DNA of 64,000 nt from Conexibacter sp. SYSU D00693 (GTDB lineage Bacteria > Actinomycetota > Thermoleophilia > Solirubrobacterales > Solirubrobacteraceae): assembly GCF_017084525.1 (NCBI RefSeq), contig NZ_CP070950.1, forward strand, positions 3,348,001-3,412,000. The letters are read 5' to 3'. The translations under genes were made by a program, and so were the position numbers. This document shows, one piece after another, positions 49,657 to 57,927 of the stretch. The notes below the pieces were generated by a model that was not told the DNA's origin, made no database searches, and was given only the letters and a program-made list of their open reading frames with translations. The first letter of the stretch is position 1. Each line of letters opens with the position of its first letter.

Positions 49657-50006
49657 TGCTCCAGCACGTCGCCCTCGAACTGCGCGAGGACGACGTCGAG
49701 GCCGAGGCCGCCTTCTGGGCGCTCCTCGGGTTCGCCCGGGTTGACCCGCCGGCCGGGCTGCGTGACCGTTCGGTGTGGGTGCAGCGCGGCGAGCAGCAGA
49801 TCCACCTCCTCCTCGCGGACACGCCCGTGGTCCCGCCGCAGGGCCACGTGGCCGTCGTCGCCGAGGACCACGCGGCGACCGTCGCCACCCTGCGCGACGC
49901 GGGCCACGAGGTCGAGGACCGGGCGCGCCACTGGGGCGCGGCGCGGTGCTTCGCGCGCACGCCGGCCGGCCACCGCGTCGAGGTCATGGAGTTCGCCCCC
50001 TCGTGA
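49656..50006 (+). CDS. VOC-superfamily (glyoxalase/bleomycin-resistance-like) protein
   Basis: 116 residues with the paired beta-alpha-beta-beta-beta modules of the VOC fold: LQHVALELREDDVEAEAAFWALLGFARV, QIHLLLADTP, HVAVVAEDHAATVATLRDAGHEV and CFARTPAGHRVEVMEF. His4 and the final Glu are placed as metal ligands. It is likely a small isomerase, lyase or drug-binding protein, possibly acting with the MBL enzyme encoded upstream as a glyoxalase I/II-like pair. It overlaps both neighbours by stop-start overlap. Confidence 0.78.
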   Translation: MLQHVALELREDDVEAEAAFWALLGFARVDPPAGLRDRSVWVQRGEQQIHLLLADTPVVPPQGHVAVVAEDHAATVATLRDAGHEVEDRARHWGAARCFARTPAGHRVEVMEFAPS

Positions 50007-51526
50007 GCCCGTCCTGGCGGTGGGTGGAGCGCCGGCTCATCGTCTGGAGCCACCTCGTCAACTTGGGCGGGGCGGCGGCGGTGTCCGTCTACTTCCTCGT
50101 GATCCTGCCGCCGGACACGCAGGAGACGAAGGTCTTCAGCGTCCCGATCGGCATCGCCCTCGCCCTGACCGCGGCGCTCGTCGGGGGCTGGAGCGCGCGG
50201 CGCAGCGTGCGGCTGCACGCCCAGCCGGTGCTCGACTGGCTGCCGACGGGCACGCCGCCGACCGACCAGGTGCGCGACATCGCGCTGCGCCTGCCGGCGT
50301 TCATGGCGCGCATCACGGTCGTGCGGTGGGTCCTGGCCGCGGTGGTCTTCGGGCCGCTGGCGCTCATCGACTCGTCGACGCTCGCCGTCGAGCTCGGCAC
50401 GACGCTCCTGGCCAGCGCGTTCACCGTCGCCGCCGCGGAGTTCCTCGTCGCCGAGCGCGTGCTGCGCCCCGTCGTCGCGCGGGTGCTCGACTGGGAGGCG
50501 CCGCCGAGCGCCGGCTCCCTGGGCGTCGGCACCCGCCTGCTGCTGGCGTGGATCCTCTGCACGGCGATCCCCGTCGTGATGCTCGCGATGATCCCGGTGG
50601 GGCGCGACGTCGAGACGGCCGACGAGCTCGTCGCGCCGATCTGGTTCGTCGCCGTCGCCACCCTGTGCGCCGGCTTCCTGGCGACGAAGCTCGCGACGAA
50701 CCGCGTCGCCGTGCCGCTGCGCGAGCTGCGCGAGGCGACCGACGCCGTGGGCCGCGGCGACCTGCGCGTCCGCGTCCCGGTCGACGACGCGTCCGAGGTG
50801 GGTCGTCTCCAGGCCGGCTTCAACCAGCTCGTCGCCGGCCTGCAGGAGCGCGAGCGCCTGCGCGACCTCATGGACCGCTCGATGGGGCGCGACGTCGCTC
50901 GCGAGGCGCTCGAGCGCGGCGCCGCCCTCGGCGGGCAGGTCCGCACGGTGAGCGTCCTGTTCGTCGACGTCGTCGGCTCGACCGCGCTGGCCTCCCGCGA
51001 GCGCCCCGAGCGCGTCGTCGAGCTCCTCAACGCGTTCTTCACGAGCGTCGTCGAGACCGTCGAGCGCCACGGCGGCTTCGTGAACAAGTTCGAGGGCGAC
51101 GCGGCGCTGTGCATCTTCGGCGCGCCCGCCGACCAGCCCGCCCACGCGACGTGCGCGCTGGCCGCGGCCCGCGACCTGCGCGGCGTGCTCGACGCCTGGC
51201 GCGGGCTCGACGCCGGCATCGGGGTCTCCTGCGGCGAGGCGGTCGCCGGCTGGATCGGCGCGGAGTCGCGCTTCGAGTACACCGTCATCGGCGACCCGGT
51301 CAACGAGGCCGCACGCCTCACGGAGCTGGCCAAGGACCGCGACGGCGGGCTGCTCGCCAGCGCCACGACCATCGACGCCGCCGACCCCGAGGAGCGCGAG
51401 CACTGGCGCGTGGACGGCGAGGTCCTGCTGCGCGGCCGGCCGGCACCGACGCGGCTGGCGGTGCCGCGGCTGACGGCCGAGCCGACGGCTCCGGCCCCCG
51501 CGGAGGCGGTGCGGCGCGAGGTGTGA
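50003..51526 (+). CDS. Membrane-bound class III adenylate/guanylate cyclase with HAMP domain
   Basis: 507 residues from a GTG that overlaps the VOC stop (GTGA). Six hydrophobic helices (about 10-240) are followed by a HAMP linker (ATKLATNRVAVPLRELREATDAVGRGDLRVRVPV) and a class III cyclase domain: VSVLFVDVVGSTALASRE with the first metal Asp, NKFEGDAALCIFGAP with Lys and second Asp, and FEYTVIGDPVNEAARLTELA with the base-recognition and transition-state residues Asn and Arg. The six-helix-HAMP form is typical of actinobacterial Rv1318c-like cyclases. Its TGA lies inside a large palindrome at 51517-51567. Confidence 0.88.
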   Translation: MSPSWRWVERRLIVWSHLVNLGGAAAVSVYFLVILPPDTQETKVFSVPIGIALALTAALVGGWSARRSVRLHAQPVLDWLPTGTPPTDQVRDIALRLPAFMARITVVRWVLAAVVFGPLALIDSSTLAVELGTTLLASAFTVAAAEFLVAERVLRPVVARVLDWEAPPSAGSLGVGTRLLLAWILCTAIPVVMLAMIPVGRDVETADELVAPIWFVAVATLCAGFLATKLATNRVAVPLRELREATDAVGRGDLRVRVPVDDASEVGRLQAGFNQLVAGLQERERLRDLMDRSMGRDVAREALERGAALGGQVRTVSVLFVDVVGSTALASRERPERVVELLNAFFTSVVETVERHGGFVNKFEGDAALCIFGAPADQPAHATCALAAARDLRGVLDAWRGLDAGIGVSCGEAVAGWIGAESRFEYTVIGDPVNEAARLTELAKDRDGGLLASATTIDAADPEEREHWRVDGEVLLRGRPAPTRLAVPRLTAEPTAPAPAEAVRREV

Positions 51527-51567
51527 CCGTTCGAGCATCCCGTGGATGCTCGAACGGTCACACCTCG
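51517..51567. repeat. Perfect 24-base inverted repeat, left end of DUF559 cassette
   Basis: Arms 51517-51540 and 51544-51567 are exact reverse complements around CGT. The palindrome carries the stop codons of both convergent genes: TGA at 51524-51526 (cyclase) and the minus-strand TGA at 51558-51560 (DUF559 gene). The part 51520-51540 recurs exactly at 52402-52422. Confidence 0.9.
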
Positions 51568-52424
51568 GCGAGCGCGGCCCGCAGCGCGGCGATGACGGCT
51601 CCAGGCTGCTCGCGGATCTGGACGCGGTTGAAGCGCAGCAGCTGCCAGCCCTTGGCCACGGCCCGGGCGTTGCGCTCGTGGTCGGCGAGCCACTGGCGCT
51701 GGTTGCCGTGGAACGTCCAGCTGTCGGCCTCCAGGGCCACCTTGCGCTCGGGCCACGCGAAGTCGACGTGGTGCCGCGGCCCCAGGCGGAACTGCCCGAC
51801 GGGCATCGGCAGGCCCGCCGCCCGGCAGAGCTCCCGCACGTCGACCTCGAGGGCGGAGTGCGTGCCGTCCGCCAGCCGGCCCAGGAGGACGTCGATCGTG
51901 CGCGCGCCGCGGTGACCCCGGAGGTCGGCGCCGCGAAGCCGCTCGACGTCGAGCACCTTGCGGTGGAGCGCCTCCATCGCCGCGTCCAGCACCAGGGCCT
52001 CGGGCAGCACGCCGGCCAGGTCCAGGATCGTCCTCGTCGCCGTCGTGAAGGCCATCCCGTCGCGACGCTGGACGTCGGCCGCGGGCAGCCGACGTGTGCG
52101 ATGGACGACGATGCCGGGCTGGCTGCGCGCACGCCTGAGCGTCAGGACGTGGACCGGCCCGTCTCGCCACGCGAGAAGTCGGTGCCAGGCCGCCGCGGAC
52201 TCGTGGCTCAGGACGCCGCCCGTGGCCAGCACCGCCGCGACGCATCGGGCGGAGGGCGTCAGCGTCGGCGTGACGCTGTAGACGCCGACGTGCACGAGGT
52301 GCAGCCAGCCCGAGCGTCGGGCCGACTCGATCGCGCCGCGCCCCCAGCCCGCCTCGACGAGCTGGACACGCGTCACGAGGTTCTGCTGCCGGCGAAGGTG
52401 GGGTGTGACCGTTCGAGCATCCAC
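51558..52424 (-). CDS. DUF559 (Vsr-like endonuclease) protein with AbiEi-type N-terminus
   Basis: 288 residues from a GTG at 52424 that lies within the repeat; a GTG at 52376 would remove the first 16 residues. Residues about 15-120 are a winged-helix and beta domain like those of AbiEi-type antitoxins (LVTRVQLVEAGWGRGAIESARRSGWLHLVHVGVY, HESAAAWHRLL). Residues 185-288 are the DUF559/Vsr-like PD-(D/E)XK nuclease: Glu193 (ALEVDVREL), Asp221 (HHVDFAWP), Glu232-x-Asp234 (ALEADSWTFHG), and RNARAVAKGWQLLRF. The nuclease residues look intact. The eight first codons and the stop codon are part of the flanking palindromes. Confidence 0.78.
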   Translation of the reverse strand: MDARTVTPHLRRQQNLVTRVQLVEAGWGRGAIESARRSGWLHLVHVGVYSVTPTLTPSARCVAAVLATGGVLSHESAAAWHRLLAWRDGPVHVLTLRRARSQPGIVVHRTRRLPAADVQRRDGMAFTTATRTILDLAGVLPEALVLDAAMEALHRKVLDVERLRGADLRGHRGARTIDVLLGRLADGTHSALEVDVRELCRAAGLPMPVGQFRLGPRHHVDFAWPERKVALEADSWTFHGNQRQWLADHERNARAVAKGWQLLRFNRVQIREQPGAVIAALRAALAEV

Positions 52425-52446
52425 TGCATGCTCTAGGGGTCACACC
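52402..52446. repeat. Decayed palindrome, right end of DUF559 cassette
   Basis: Arms 52402-52420 and 52428-52446 pair with three mismatches over a seven-base centre. The left arm plus two bases (52402-52422) is identical to 51520-51540. The centre holds the GTG start of the DUF559 gene. Confidence 0.8.
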
Positions 52447-52469
52447 TCCCGAGTTCGCCCCCCTGAGCG

Positions 52470-52949
52470 CTACTCCTCGTCCAGGCGCCCGCGCAGGAAC
52501 AGCCGCCGCGGCCCGCCCGGGACGCGCTCCGGCGTGAGCCCGAAGGACGCGTAGAGGGCCAGCGCCGGGGCGTTGTCCTCGTGCGTGTCGAGCTCGAGGA
52601 GGCGCGCGCCGCGCTCGTGCGCGCGGGCGACGACCGCCTCCATCATCGCCCGGCCCAGGCCGGTCCCGCGGGCGTCCTCGCGCACGAAGAGGTCCTCGAG
52701 CAGGCACTCGGTCCCCGCGCGCCAGATGCCGAAGCGGTAGCGCAGCTGGGCGACGGCCGCGGGCGGCGCGTCGTCGTGCGGGGCGCCGAGCAGGAAGTCG
52801 GCGTTGCGGTCCTCCATGACGCGCTCGACGCCGGCGAGCATCGCGTTGTCCGAGGGCCAGTCCTCCTCGAAGTGGTTGCGGAAGGCGATGAGGAGGTTCG
52901 CCACGTGCTCGGCCTCGTGCGGGCCGGCGAGCCAGGTGCGGGCGGTCAC
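52470..52949 (-). CDS. GNAT family N-acetyltransferase
   Basis: 159 residues from a GTG at 52949. The GNAT motif A is ECLLEDLFVREDARGTGLGRAMMEAVVARAHERGARLLELDTHEDNAPALALYASFGL, with the acetyl-CoA pyrophosphate loop RxxGxG/A as ARGTGLG and the C-terminal NxxAxxLYxxxGF signature. It should transfer an acetyl group to an amine of a small molecule or protein. It lies downstream of the alpha/beta hydrolase gene by 21 bases on the same strand, and in front of the DUF559 cassette. Confidence 0.88.
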   Translation of the reverse strand: MTARTWLAGPHEAEHVANLLIAFRNHFEEDWPSDNAMLAGVERVMEDRNADFLLGAPHDDAPPAAVAQLRYRFGIWRAGTECLLEDLFVREDARGTGLGRAMMEAVVARAHERGARLLELDTHEDNAPALALYASFGLTPERVPGGPRRLFLRGRLDEE

Positions 52950-52970
52950 CCCGCCAGCCTATGGGTCGCG

Positions 52971-53885
52971 CTAGGCGGCCACGGCGCGCCCGGCGTCCGC
53001 CGCGGCCGTGCGGCGGGCGTTGCGCTCGATCGGGTCGAGCACGAGCGGCCACGCCCCGATCGGCAGGTCGTGGCCGAGGCCGTCGACCATGACGAGCTCG
53101 GCGCCCGGGATCGCCTTCGCGGTGGCCCGGCCACCGCTGGGGTTGACCAGGCGGTCGTTCGTGCCGTGGATGACGACGGTCGGCGCCTCGATGCGCCGCA
53201 GCTCCCGGGTGCGGTCACCCGACGCGAGGATCGCCATGAGCTGGCGCCCGGCGCCGGCGGTGTCGCCGCCGCTGCGCTCCTGGCCGAGGTAGGCGAGCCG
53301 GCGGATCTCGGCCTCGTCGCGGTCGAAGCCCGGGGAGCCCACGAGGCGGAAGAGCGAGACGGAGCGCTCCACGGCGGCGTCGACCGACTTGGGCGGCGGC
53401 GAAGCGAGGTAGCGCATCGCCGGCAGCGACGGCAGGCCGGTGAGCAGCGCGCCGGTGTTGGACATGATCGACGCGAGGGAGCGCGTGCGGTCCGGGTGCC
53501 GGGCGGCGAAGGTCTGGGCGATCATGCCGCCCATCGACGCGCCGACGACGTGGGCGCGCTCGATGCCCAGGGCGTCGAGCAGGCCGGCGGCGTCGTCGGC
53601 CATGTCCTTGAGCAGGTACGCCGCAGCGCTCTTGCGCCGCAGCAGCAGGTCCGTGAGCGACGGCGGGCGCTTGTCGCTCATCTTCGTCGAGCGGCCCGCG
53701 TCGCGGTTGTCGTAGCGGGTGACGAAGAAGCCGCGGCCGGCCAGCTGGCGGCAGAACTCGTCCGGCCAGGCCAGCATCTGGGCGCCGAGGCCCATGACGA
53801 GCAGGAGCGGCTCGTCGGCCGGGTCACCGAGCTGCTCGTAGCAGAGGGTGATCCCGTTCCCGAGGTCCGCGAAGCGCTCGTCCAT
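52971..53885 (-). CDS. Alpha/beta hydrolase
   Basis: 304 residues from the ATG at 53885. Nucleophile elbow GASMGGM (Ser at about 122), acid IHGTNDRLV, and terminal His in DGLGHDLPIG form the catalytic triad. The oxyanion strand LLLVMGLGAQMLAWPDEF and the RYDNRDAGRSTKM segment are those of the epoxide hydrolase/aclacinomycin methylesterase-like branch (RdmC/EstB). It probably hydrolyses an ester or a lactone in the cytoplasm. The next gene on the same strand, GNAT, is 21 bases away, so they may share a transcript. Confidence 0.88.
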   Translation of the reverse strand: MDERFADLGNGITLCYEQLGDPADEPLLLVMGLGAQMLAWPDEFCRQLAGRGFFVTRYDNRDAGRSTKMSDKRPPSLTDLLLRRKSAAAYLLKDMADDAAGLLDALGIERAHVVGASMGGMIAQTFAARHPDRTRSLASIMSNTGALLTGLPSLPAMRYLASPPPKSVDAAVERSVSLFRLVGSPGFDRDEAEIRRLAYLGQERSGGDTAGAGRQLMAILASGDRTRELRRIEAPTVVIHGTNDRLVNPSGGRATAKAIPGAELVMVDGLGHDLPIGAWPLVLDPIERNARRTAAADAGRAVAA

Positions 53886-53897
53886 CCCCTCAGTGTC

Positions 53898-53927
53898 GCA
53901 CCAGCGCGCACTTCGGCGCGCTGGTGC
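53898..53927. terminator. Terminator hairpin behind the carboxylase gene
   Basis: A 12-base perfect stem (GCACCAGCGCGC / GCGCGCTGGTGC) with a six-base loop starts 10 bases after the carboxylase stop on the minus strand and ends just before the alpha/beta hydrolase start. Confidence 0.7.
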
Positions 53928-53936
53928 TGGCCGCAC

Positions 53937-55748
53937 CTACTCGGCGGCCGCGGCGACGATCTTGGCGATGGGGGCGCCCGTCTGGATCGGCTCGCCCTCC
54001 TTCACGTGGAGCTCCTCGACCACGCCCGCCTTGGGCGCCGTGATCTCGTTCTCCATCTTCATCGCCTCGATGATGCAGATGAGCTGGCCCTCCTCGACGG
54101 ACTGGCCCTGCTCGACGAGCACCTTCCACATGTTGCCCTGCAGCGGGGACTCGACGAGGTCGGGGCCGCCCGCGGCGCCGCCCTTGCGCTCACCGCGCTT
54201 GGGCTTGCGCCCGCCGCCCGCCGCCGGGGCCGCGCCGTTGGCGGGCGCCGCGACGACCCCGGCCGACAGCGCCGGCCCGACGACGCGCACGTCGAAGCGC
54301 TTGCCGCTGACCTCGACGAGGTACTTGGACTCGGCGGTCTCCTCGTCCTCGTCCTCGACGACGGGCTTGGGCGCCTCGGCCGGAGCGGTGGACTTCAGCC
54401 ACTCCTTGTCCTCGAGCAGCTCCTTGCAGGTGTCGCCCTTGGCCCACTCCTCGGTCTGCAGGAGCGTCTTGTGGAAGGGGATGAGGGTCGTCAGGCCCTC
54501 GATGAGGTACTCGTCCAGCGCGCGGATCATGCGCTTGGTCGCCTGCTCGCGGTCGGCGTCCCAGACGATGAGCTTCGAGACCATCGGGTCGTACATCGGC
54601 GAGACCTCGCCCCCGGCCTCGAGGCCCGAGTCGACGCGCACGCCGGGGCCCGTGGGCTCCTTGTAGGAGCCGACCTTGCCGGGCGCCGGGGCGAAGTTGC
54701 GGGCCGCGTTCTCGGCGTTGATGCGGCACTCGATCGCGTGGCCGCGCAGGACGACGTCCTCCTGCTGGTAGTCGAGCTCCTCGCCGGCGGCGGCCTTGAT
54801 GCCCTGCTTGACGATGTCGATGCCGGTGACCATCTCCGTGACGCAGTGCTCGACCTGCACACGGGTGTTCATCTCGAGGAAGAAGTACTCGTTCGTGTCG
54901 CTCGAGAAGAGGCCCTCGATGGTGCCCGCGCCGACGTAGTCGACGGCCTTGGCGGCGTCGACGCCGATCTTGCCGATCCGCTCGCGCGTCTCCTCGTCGA
55001 CGACCCACTCCGGGGCGGGCGCCTCCTCGATGACCTTCTGGTGACGGCGCTGGATGGAGCAGTCGCGCTCACCGAGGTGGATGACGTTGCCGTGCTTGTC
55101 GGCGAGGACCTGGACCTCGACGTGGCGCGGGTTCGGCAGGTAGCGCTCGAGGTAGACGGTCGGGTCGCTGAAGAACTTCTCGCCCTCACGCGAGGCGCCC
55201 TCGAAGGCGCCCTGCAGCTCGTCCTCGGTCAGCGCGACGCGGAAGCCCTTGCCGCCGCCGCCGCCCGACGCCTTGACCGCGACCGGGAAGCCGATCTCGT
55301 CCTTGGCGATGCGCATGGCGTCCTCGACGGTGTCGACCGCCTCGGTGGTGCCGGGCACGATCGGCACGCCGGCCTCCTTCATCAGCTCGCGCGCGCGGGT
55401 CTTCGAGCCCATGGCGTCGATCGCGCTGGCGGGCGGGCCGATGAAGACGACGCCGGCCTCGTCGCAGGCGCGCGCGAACGGCGCGTTCTCGGCGAGGAAG
55501 CCGTAGCCCGGGTGGATGGCCTCGGCGCCGGACTCCTTGGCGACCTGGAGGATCTTCTCGATGTTCAGGTAGTTGTCCGCCGCGGGTCCGTCCCCGAGGT
55601 TGTAGGCCTCGTCGGCCATCTTGGGGTGCAGGGCGTCGCGGTCGGTCTCCGAGTACACGGCGACCGTGGCGATCCCCATCTCGCGGCAGGCGCGGAAGAC
55701 GCGGATCGCGATCTCGCCGCGGTTGGCGACCAGGATCTTGCTGAACAT
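53937..55748 (-). CDS. Acyl-CoA carboxylase alpha chain (biotin carboxylase + biotin carrier)
   Basis: 603 residues from the ATG at 55748. Biotin carboxylase part: FSKILVANRGEIAIRVFRACREMG, KASGGGGGKGFRVA (ATP-grasp loop), RDCSIQRRHQKVIEEAPA, FLEMNTRVQVEHCVTEMVTGIDIV. An acidic Glu/Asp linker and Lys/Gly-rich hinge (about 445-530) lead to the biotinyl domain with EAMKMENE, biotinylated Lys564. The fused form is the actinobacterial AccA/PccA alpha chain that works with separate carboxyltransferase beta subunits to make malonyl- or methylmalonyl-CoA. No beta-subunit gene is in the window. A terminator follows. Confidence 0.93.
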   Translation of the reverse strand: MFSKILVANRGEIAIRVFRACREMGIATVAVYSETDRDALHPKMADEAYNLGDGPAADNYLNIEKILQVAKESGAEAIHPGYGFLAENAPFARACDEAGVVFIGPPASAIDAMGSKTRARELMKEAGVPIVPGTTEAVDTVEDAMRIAKDEIGFPVAVKASGGGGGKGFRVALTEDELQGAFEGASREGEKFFSDPTVYLERYLPNPRHVEVQVLADKHGNVIHLGERDCSIQRRHQKVIEEAPAPEWVVDEETRERIGKIGVDAAKAVDYVGAGTIEGLFSSDTNEYFFLEMNTRVQVEHCVTEMVTGIDIVKQGIKAAAGEELDYQQEDVVLRGHAIECRINAENAARNFAPAPGKVGSYKEPTGPGVRVDSGLEAGGEVSPMYDPMVSKLIVWDADREQATKRMIRALDEYLIEGLTTLIPFHKTLLQTEEWAKGDTCKELLEDKEWLKSTAPAEAPKPVVEDEDEETAESKYLVEVSGKRFDVRVVGPALSAGVVAAPANGAAPAAGGGRKPKRGERKGGAAGGPDLVESPLQGNMWKVLVEQGQSVEEGQLICIIEAMKMENEITAPKAGVVEELHVKEGEPIQTGAPIAKIVAAAAE

Positions 55749-55804
55749 GAGGGGCGGGAATGTACCTGTGGGCGGCGCTCGGACGCCGTCTCGTCGGGAC
55801 GCCC

Positions 55805-56299
55805 TCAGGCGGCGTCGGCCAGCGCGCCGCCACGCGGCGCGTGGGCGACGAAGACGGCGATCGGCGCGTGGTGCAGCACGTGGTGGCTGACGCTGCCCAT
55901 GAGGGCGCCGACACGGCCGACGCCGCGTGCGCCGAGCAGGACCGCGTCGAAGTCGCCCGACGCGGCGAGCTTGGCGACCTCGGGTCCGGGGCGGCCGTGG
56001 CGCAGGACCGTCGTGACGGGGATGTCCTGCGGGACGCGGGCGACCGCGTCGCGCAGGGTCCGGTCGGCCGCCGCGTCGGCTTCGGCCTGCGGCATGGCCG
56101 GCATCGTGAAGCCGCCGGGCCAGCGCGCCGCCTCGGCCACGGTGTCGGGCGCGACGGTGACGAGGGTCAGCGAGGCGTTGTCCCGCCGGGCCGCCGTTAC
56201 GGCCGCTGCGAGCGCGAGGTCGCTGCTGGCCGAGCCGTCGACGGCGACGAGCAGGCGGTGCAGGTGCAGCTCGCCGAGCTCCTGGGGCAGCGCGCTCAT
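55805..56299 (-). CDS. Universal stress protein (UspA family)
   Basis: 164 residues from the ATG at 56299. The Usp fold is visible in HRLLVAVDGSASSDLALAAAV at the N-terminus and in the ATP-binding loop LLGARGVGRVGALMGSVSHHVLHHAPIAVFV (the G-2x-G-9x-G(S/T) pattern). ATP-binding, stress-linked cytoplasmic protein. It is the third gene of the marR-MFS-USP operon and overlaps the end of the MFS gene by four bases (ATGA). Confidence 0.88.
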   Translation of the reverse strand: MSALPQELGELHLHRLLVAVDGSASSDLALAAAVTAARRDNASLTLVTVAPDTVAEAARWPGGFTMPAMPQAEADAAADRTLRDAVARVPQDIPVTTVLRHGRPGPEVAKLAASGDFDAVLLGARGVGRVGALMGSVSHHVLHHAPIAVFVAHAPRGGALADAA

Positions 56300-57927
56300 G
56301 CCGCCGCCCCACCGGCCGCCGCCAGCTCGCGGCCGCTCTTGGTGCCCAGCGGCTGCTCGCGCAGGAGCAGCAGGGCGAGGAACGCGATGAGCCCGAGCGG
56401 CGCGGCGACGAGGAACATCTCGGCGATGCCGGTGCCGTAGCCGTGCTCGACGACGCGGGCCACGGGCTCGGGCAGCGCGCTCACGTCGGGGATGTGACCG
56501 GCGCCGCTGGCGCCCAGCCGGGCGGGGTCGACGCCCTGCGCGGCCAGGCCGTCGGCGATCGCGTCGCGCGCGTGGTGGGCGAGGAGCGCGCCGAGGACGC
56601 TGACGCCGATCGCGCCGCCGAGGGAGCGGAAGAACGCGATGAGCGACGAGCCGGCGCCGATGTCCTGCTGGCGGACGGTGTTCTGCACCACCAGCACGAG
56701 GTTCTGCATCGTCATGCCGACGCCGGCGCCGACGAGGAGCATGAAGGCGCCGACCTCGACGAGGCTCGTGCGCTCGTCGATGGTCCCCATCAGCGCGAGG
56801 CCGACGGTGAGCGAGAGCGTGCCCGCCAGCATGAAGCGCTTGTAGCGGCCGGTCCTGGTGACCAGGCGGCCGACGATCGTCGAGGCGACGAAGAGGCCCA
56901 CGACCATCGGGATCGTCAGCAGGCCCGACTCGATGGGCGACTTGCCGCGGGCGATCTGCATGTACTGGCTGAGGAAGACCGTGGTGCCGAACATCGCGAT
57001 GCCGACGGCGATCGACGCGACGACCGCGAGGACGACGGTGCGGTCGCCGAAGAGGCGCAGCGGCACGAGCGGCTCGCGGACGCGACGCTCGACCGCGACG
57101 GCGGTGGCGCAGAGGACCACGCCGAGGCCGACCAGGAGGGCGGTCTGCCACGAGAGCCAGTCGTACTCCTGGCCGGCGAGCGAGACCCAGATCAGCAGGC
57201 TCGAGACGCCTGAGGCGATGAGCAGCGCGCCGGGGACGTCGATGTGGGCCTCGCGGCGGCGGCGCGGGAGGTGCAGCGTGCGCTGGAGGACGACGAACGC
57301 GGCGGCGGCGAACGGGACCCCGACGTAGAAGCACCAGCGCCAGCCGAACGCGTCGGTGACGAGCCCGCCGAGGAGCGGGCCCGCGACGGTGCCCAGCCCG
57401 AAGACGGCGCCGAGGTAGCCGCTGTAGCGGCCGCGCTCGCGGGGCGAGACGAGGTCGCTGAGGATGACCTGGACCAGGGCGGTGAGACCGCCGACGCCCA
57501 GGCCCTGGACGACGCGGCAGCCGATGAGCCAGCTCGTGCTCTGCGACAGCCCGGCGAGGATCGACCCGGCGACGTAGATCGTCAGCGCGGTCTGGACGAG
57601 GAGCTTGCGGTCGTGGAGGTCGGCGAGCTTGCCCCACACCGGCGTGCTCACGGTGAGGGCGAGGAGGGTCGAGGTGACGACCCACGTGTAGGAGGACTGC
57701 GTGCCGCCGAGGTCGCCGATGATCTCGGGCAGCGCCGTGGTGACGACGGTGCTCGAGAGGATCGCGACGAACATCGCGAGCAGCAGGCCCGACAGGGCCT
57801 CGAGGACCTGGCGGTGGGTCATGCCGGAGTCGAGGACGTGGTCGCGCGCCCTTGTGGGGGCGGGGCTGCCGGCCGGGGTGATGCGCGCGTCGCGCGCCTG
57901 CGCGTCGGTGGCGGAGTCGGGGGTCAT
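56296..57927 (-). CDS. MFS multidrug exporter, DHA2 (14-helix, EmrB/QacA) type
   Basis: 543 residues from the ATG at 57927. Fourteen hydrophobic helices are apparent. Motif A is GKLADLHDRKLL; motif C-like GAVFGLGTVAGPLLGG in helix 5 marks an antiporter exporter; ILSSTVVTTALPEIIGDLGG in helix 1 is the D1-type signature of drug:H+ antiporters. It should pump hydrophobic compounds out using the proton gradient. It overlaps the marR gene upstream and the usp gene downstream (ATGA at both joins), so the MarR protein very likely controls it. Confidence 0.9.
   Translation of the reverse strand: MTPDSATDAQARDARITPAGSPAPTRARDHVLDSGMTHRQVLEALSGLLLAMFVAILSSTVVTTALPEIIGDLGGTQSSYTWVVTSTLLALTVSTPVWGKLADLHDRKLLVQTALTIYVAGSILAGLSQSTSWLIGCRVVQGLGVGGLTALVQVILSDLVSPRERGRYSGYLGAVFGLGTVAGPLLGGLVTDAFGWRWCFYVGVPFAAAAFVVLQRTLHLPRRRREAHIDVPGALLIASGVSSLLIWVSLAGQEYDWLSWQTALLVGLGVVLCATAVAVERRVREPLVPLRLFGDRTVVLAVVASIAVGIAMFGTTVFLSQYMQIARGKSPIESGLLTIPMVVGLFVASTIVGRLVTRTGRYKRFMLAGTLSLTVGLALMGTIDERTSLVEVGAFMLLVGAGVGMTMQNLVLVVQNTVRQQDIGAGSSLIAFFRSLGGAIGVSVLGALLAHHARDAIADGLAAQGVDPARLGASGAGHIPDVSALPEPVARVVEHGYGTGIAEMFLVAAPLGLIAFLALLLLREQPLGTKSGRELAAAGGAAA

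Larger units (their letters stand above)
51517..52446 (-). mobile_element. Candidate DUF559 endonuclease cassette between copies of one palindrome
   Basis: About 0.93 kb. A single endonuclease-like gene fills the space between two copies of the same palindrome, one perfect and one decayed; a 21-base direct repeat (51520-51540 and 52402-52422) is contained in them. The gene's start and stop codons are inside the repeats, so the repeats travel with the gene. Mobility is inferred. Confidence 0.5.

Noticed and set aside
48188-51526. The HAD-MBL-VOC-cyclase row as a cAMP signalling operon
   Set aside because: The genes are coupled by overlaps, but none of the first three has a function tied to cAMP; compact packing is general in this genome.
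51517-51567. The DUF559 palindrome as a simple bidirectional terminator only
   Set aside because: A terminator role is possible, but a second copy with an exact 21-base match at the other end of the same gene, containing its start codon, is not explained by termination.
52581-56390. Plus-strand open frame of about 1270 codons antisense to GNAT, hydrolase and carboxylase genes
   Set aside because: A shadow frame: its product has no domain, while the minus-strand genes have intact catalytic motifs throughout.
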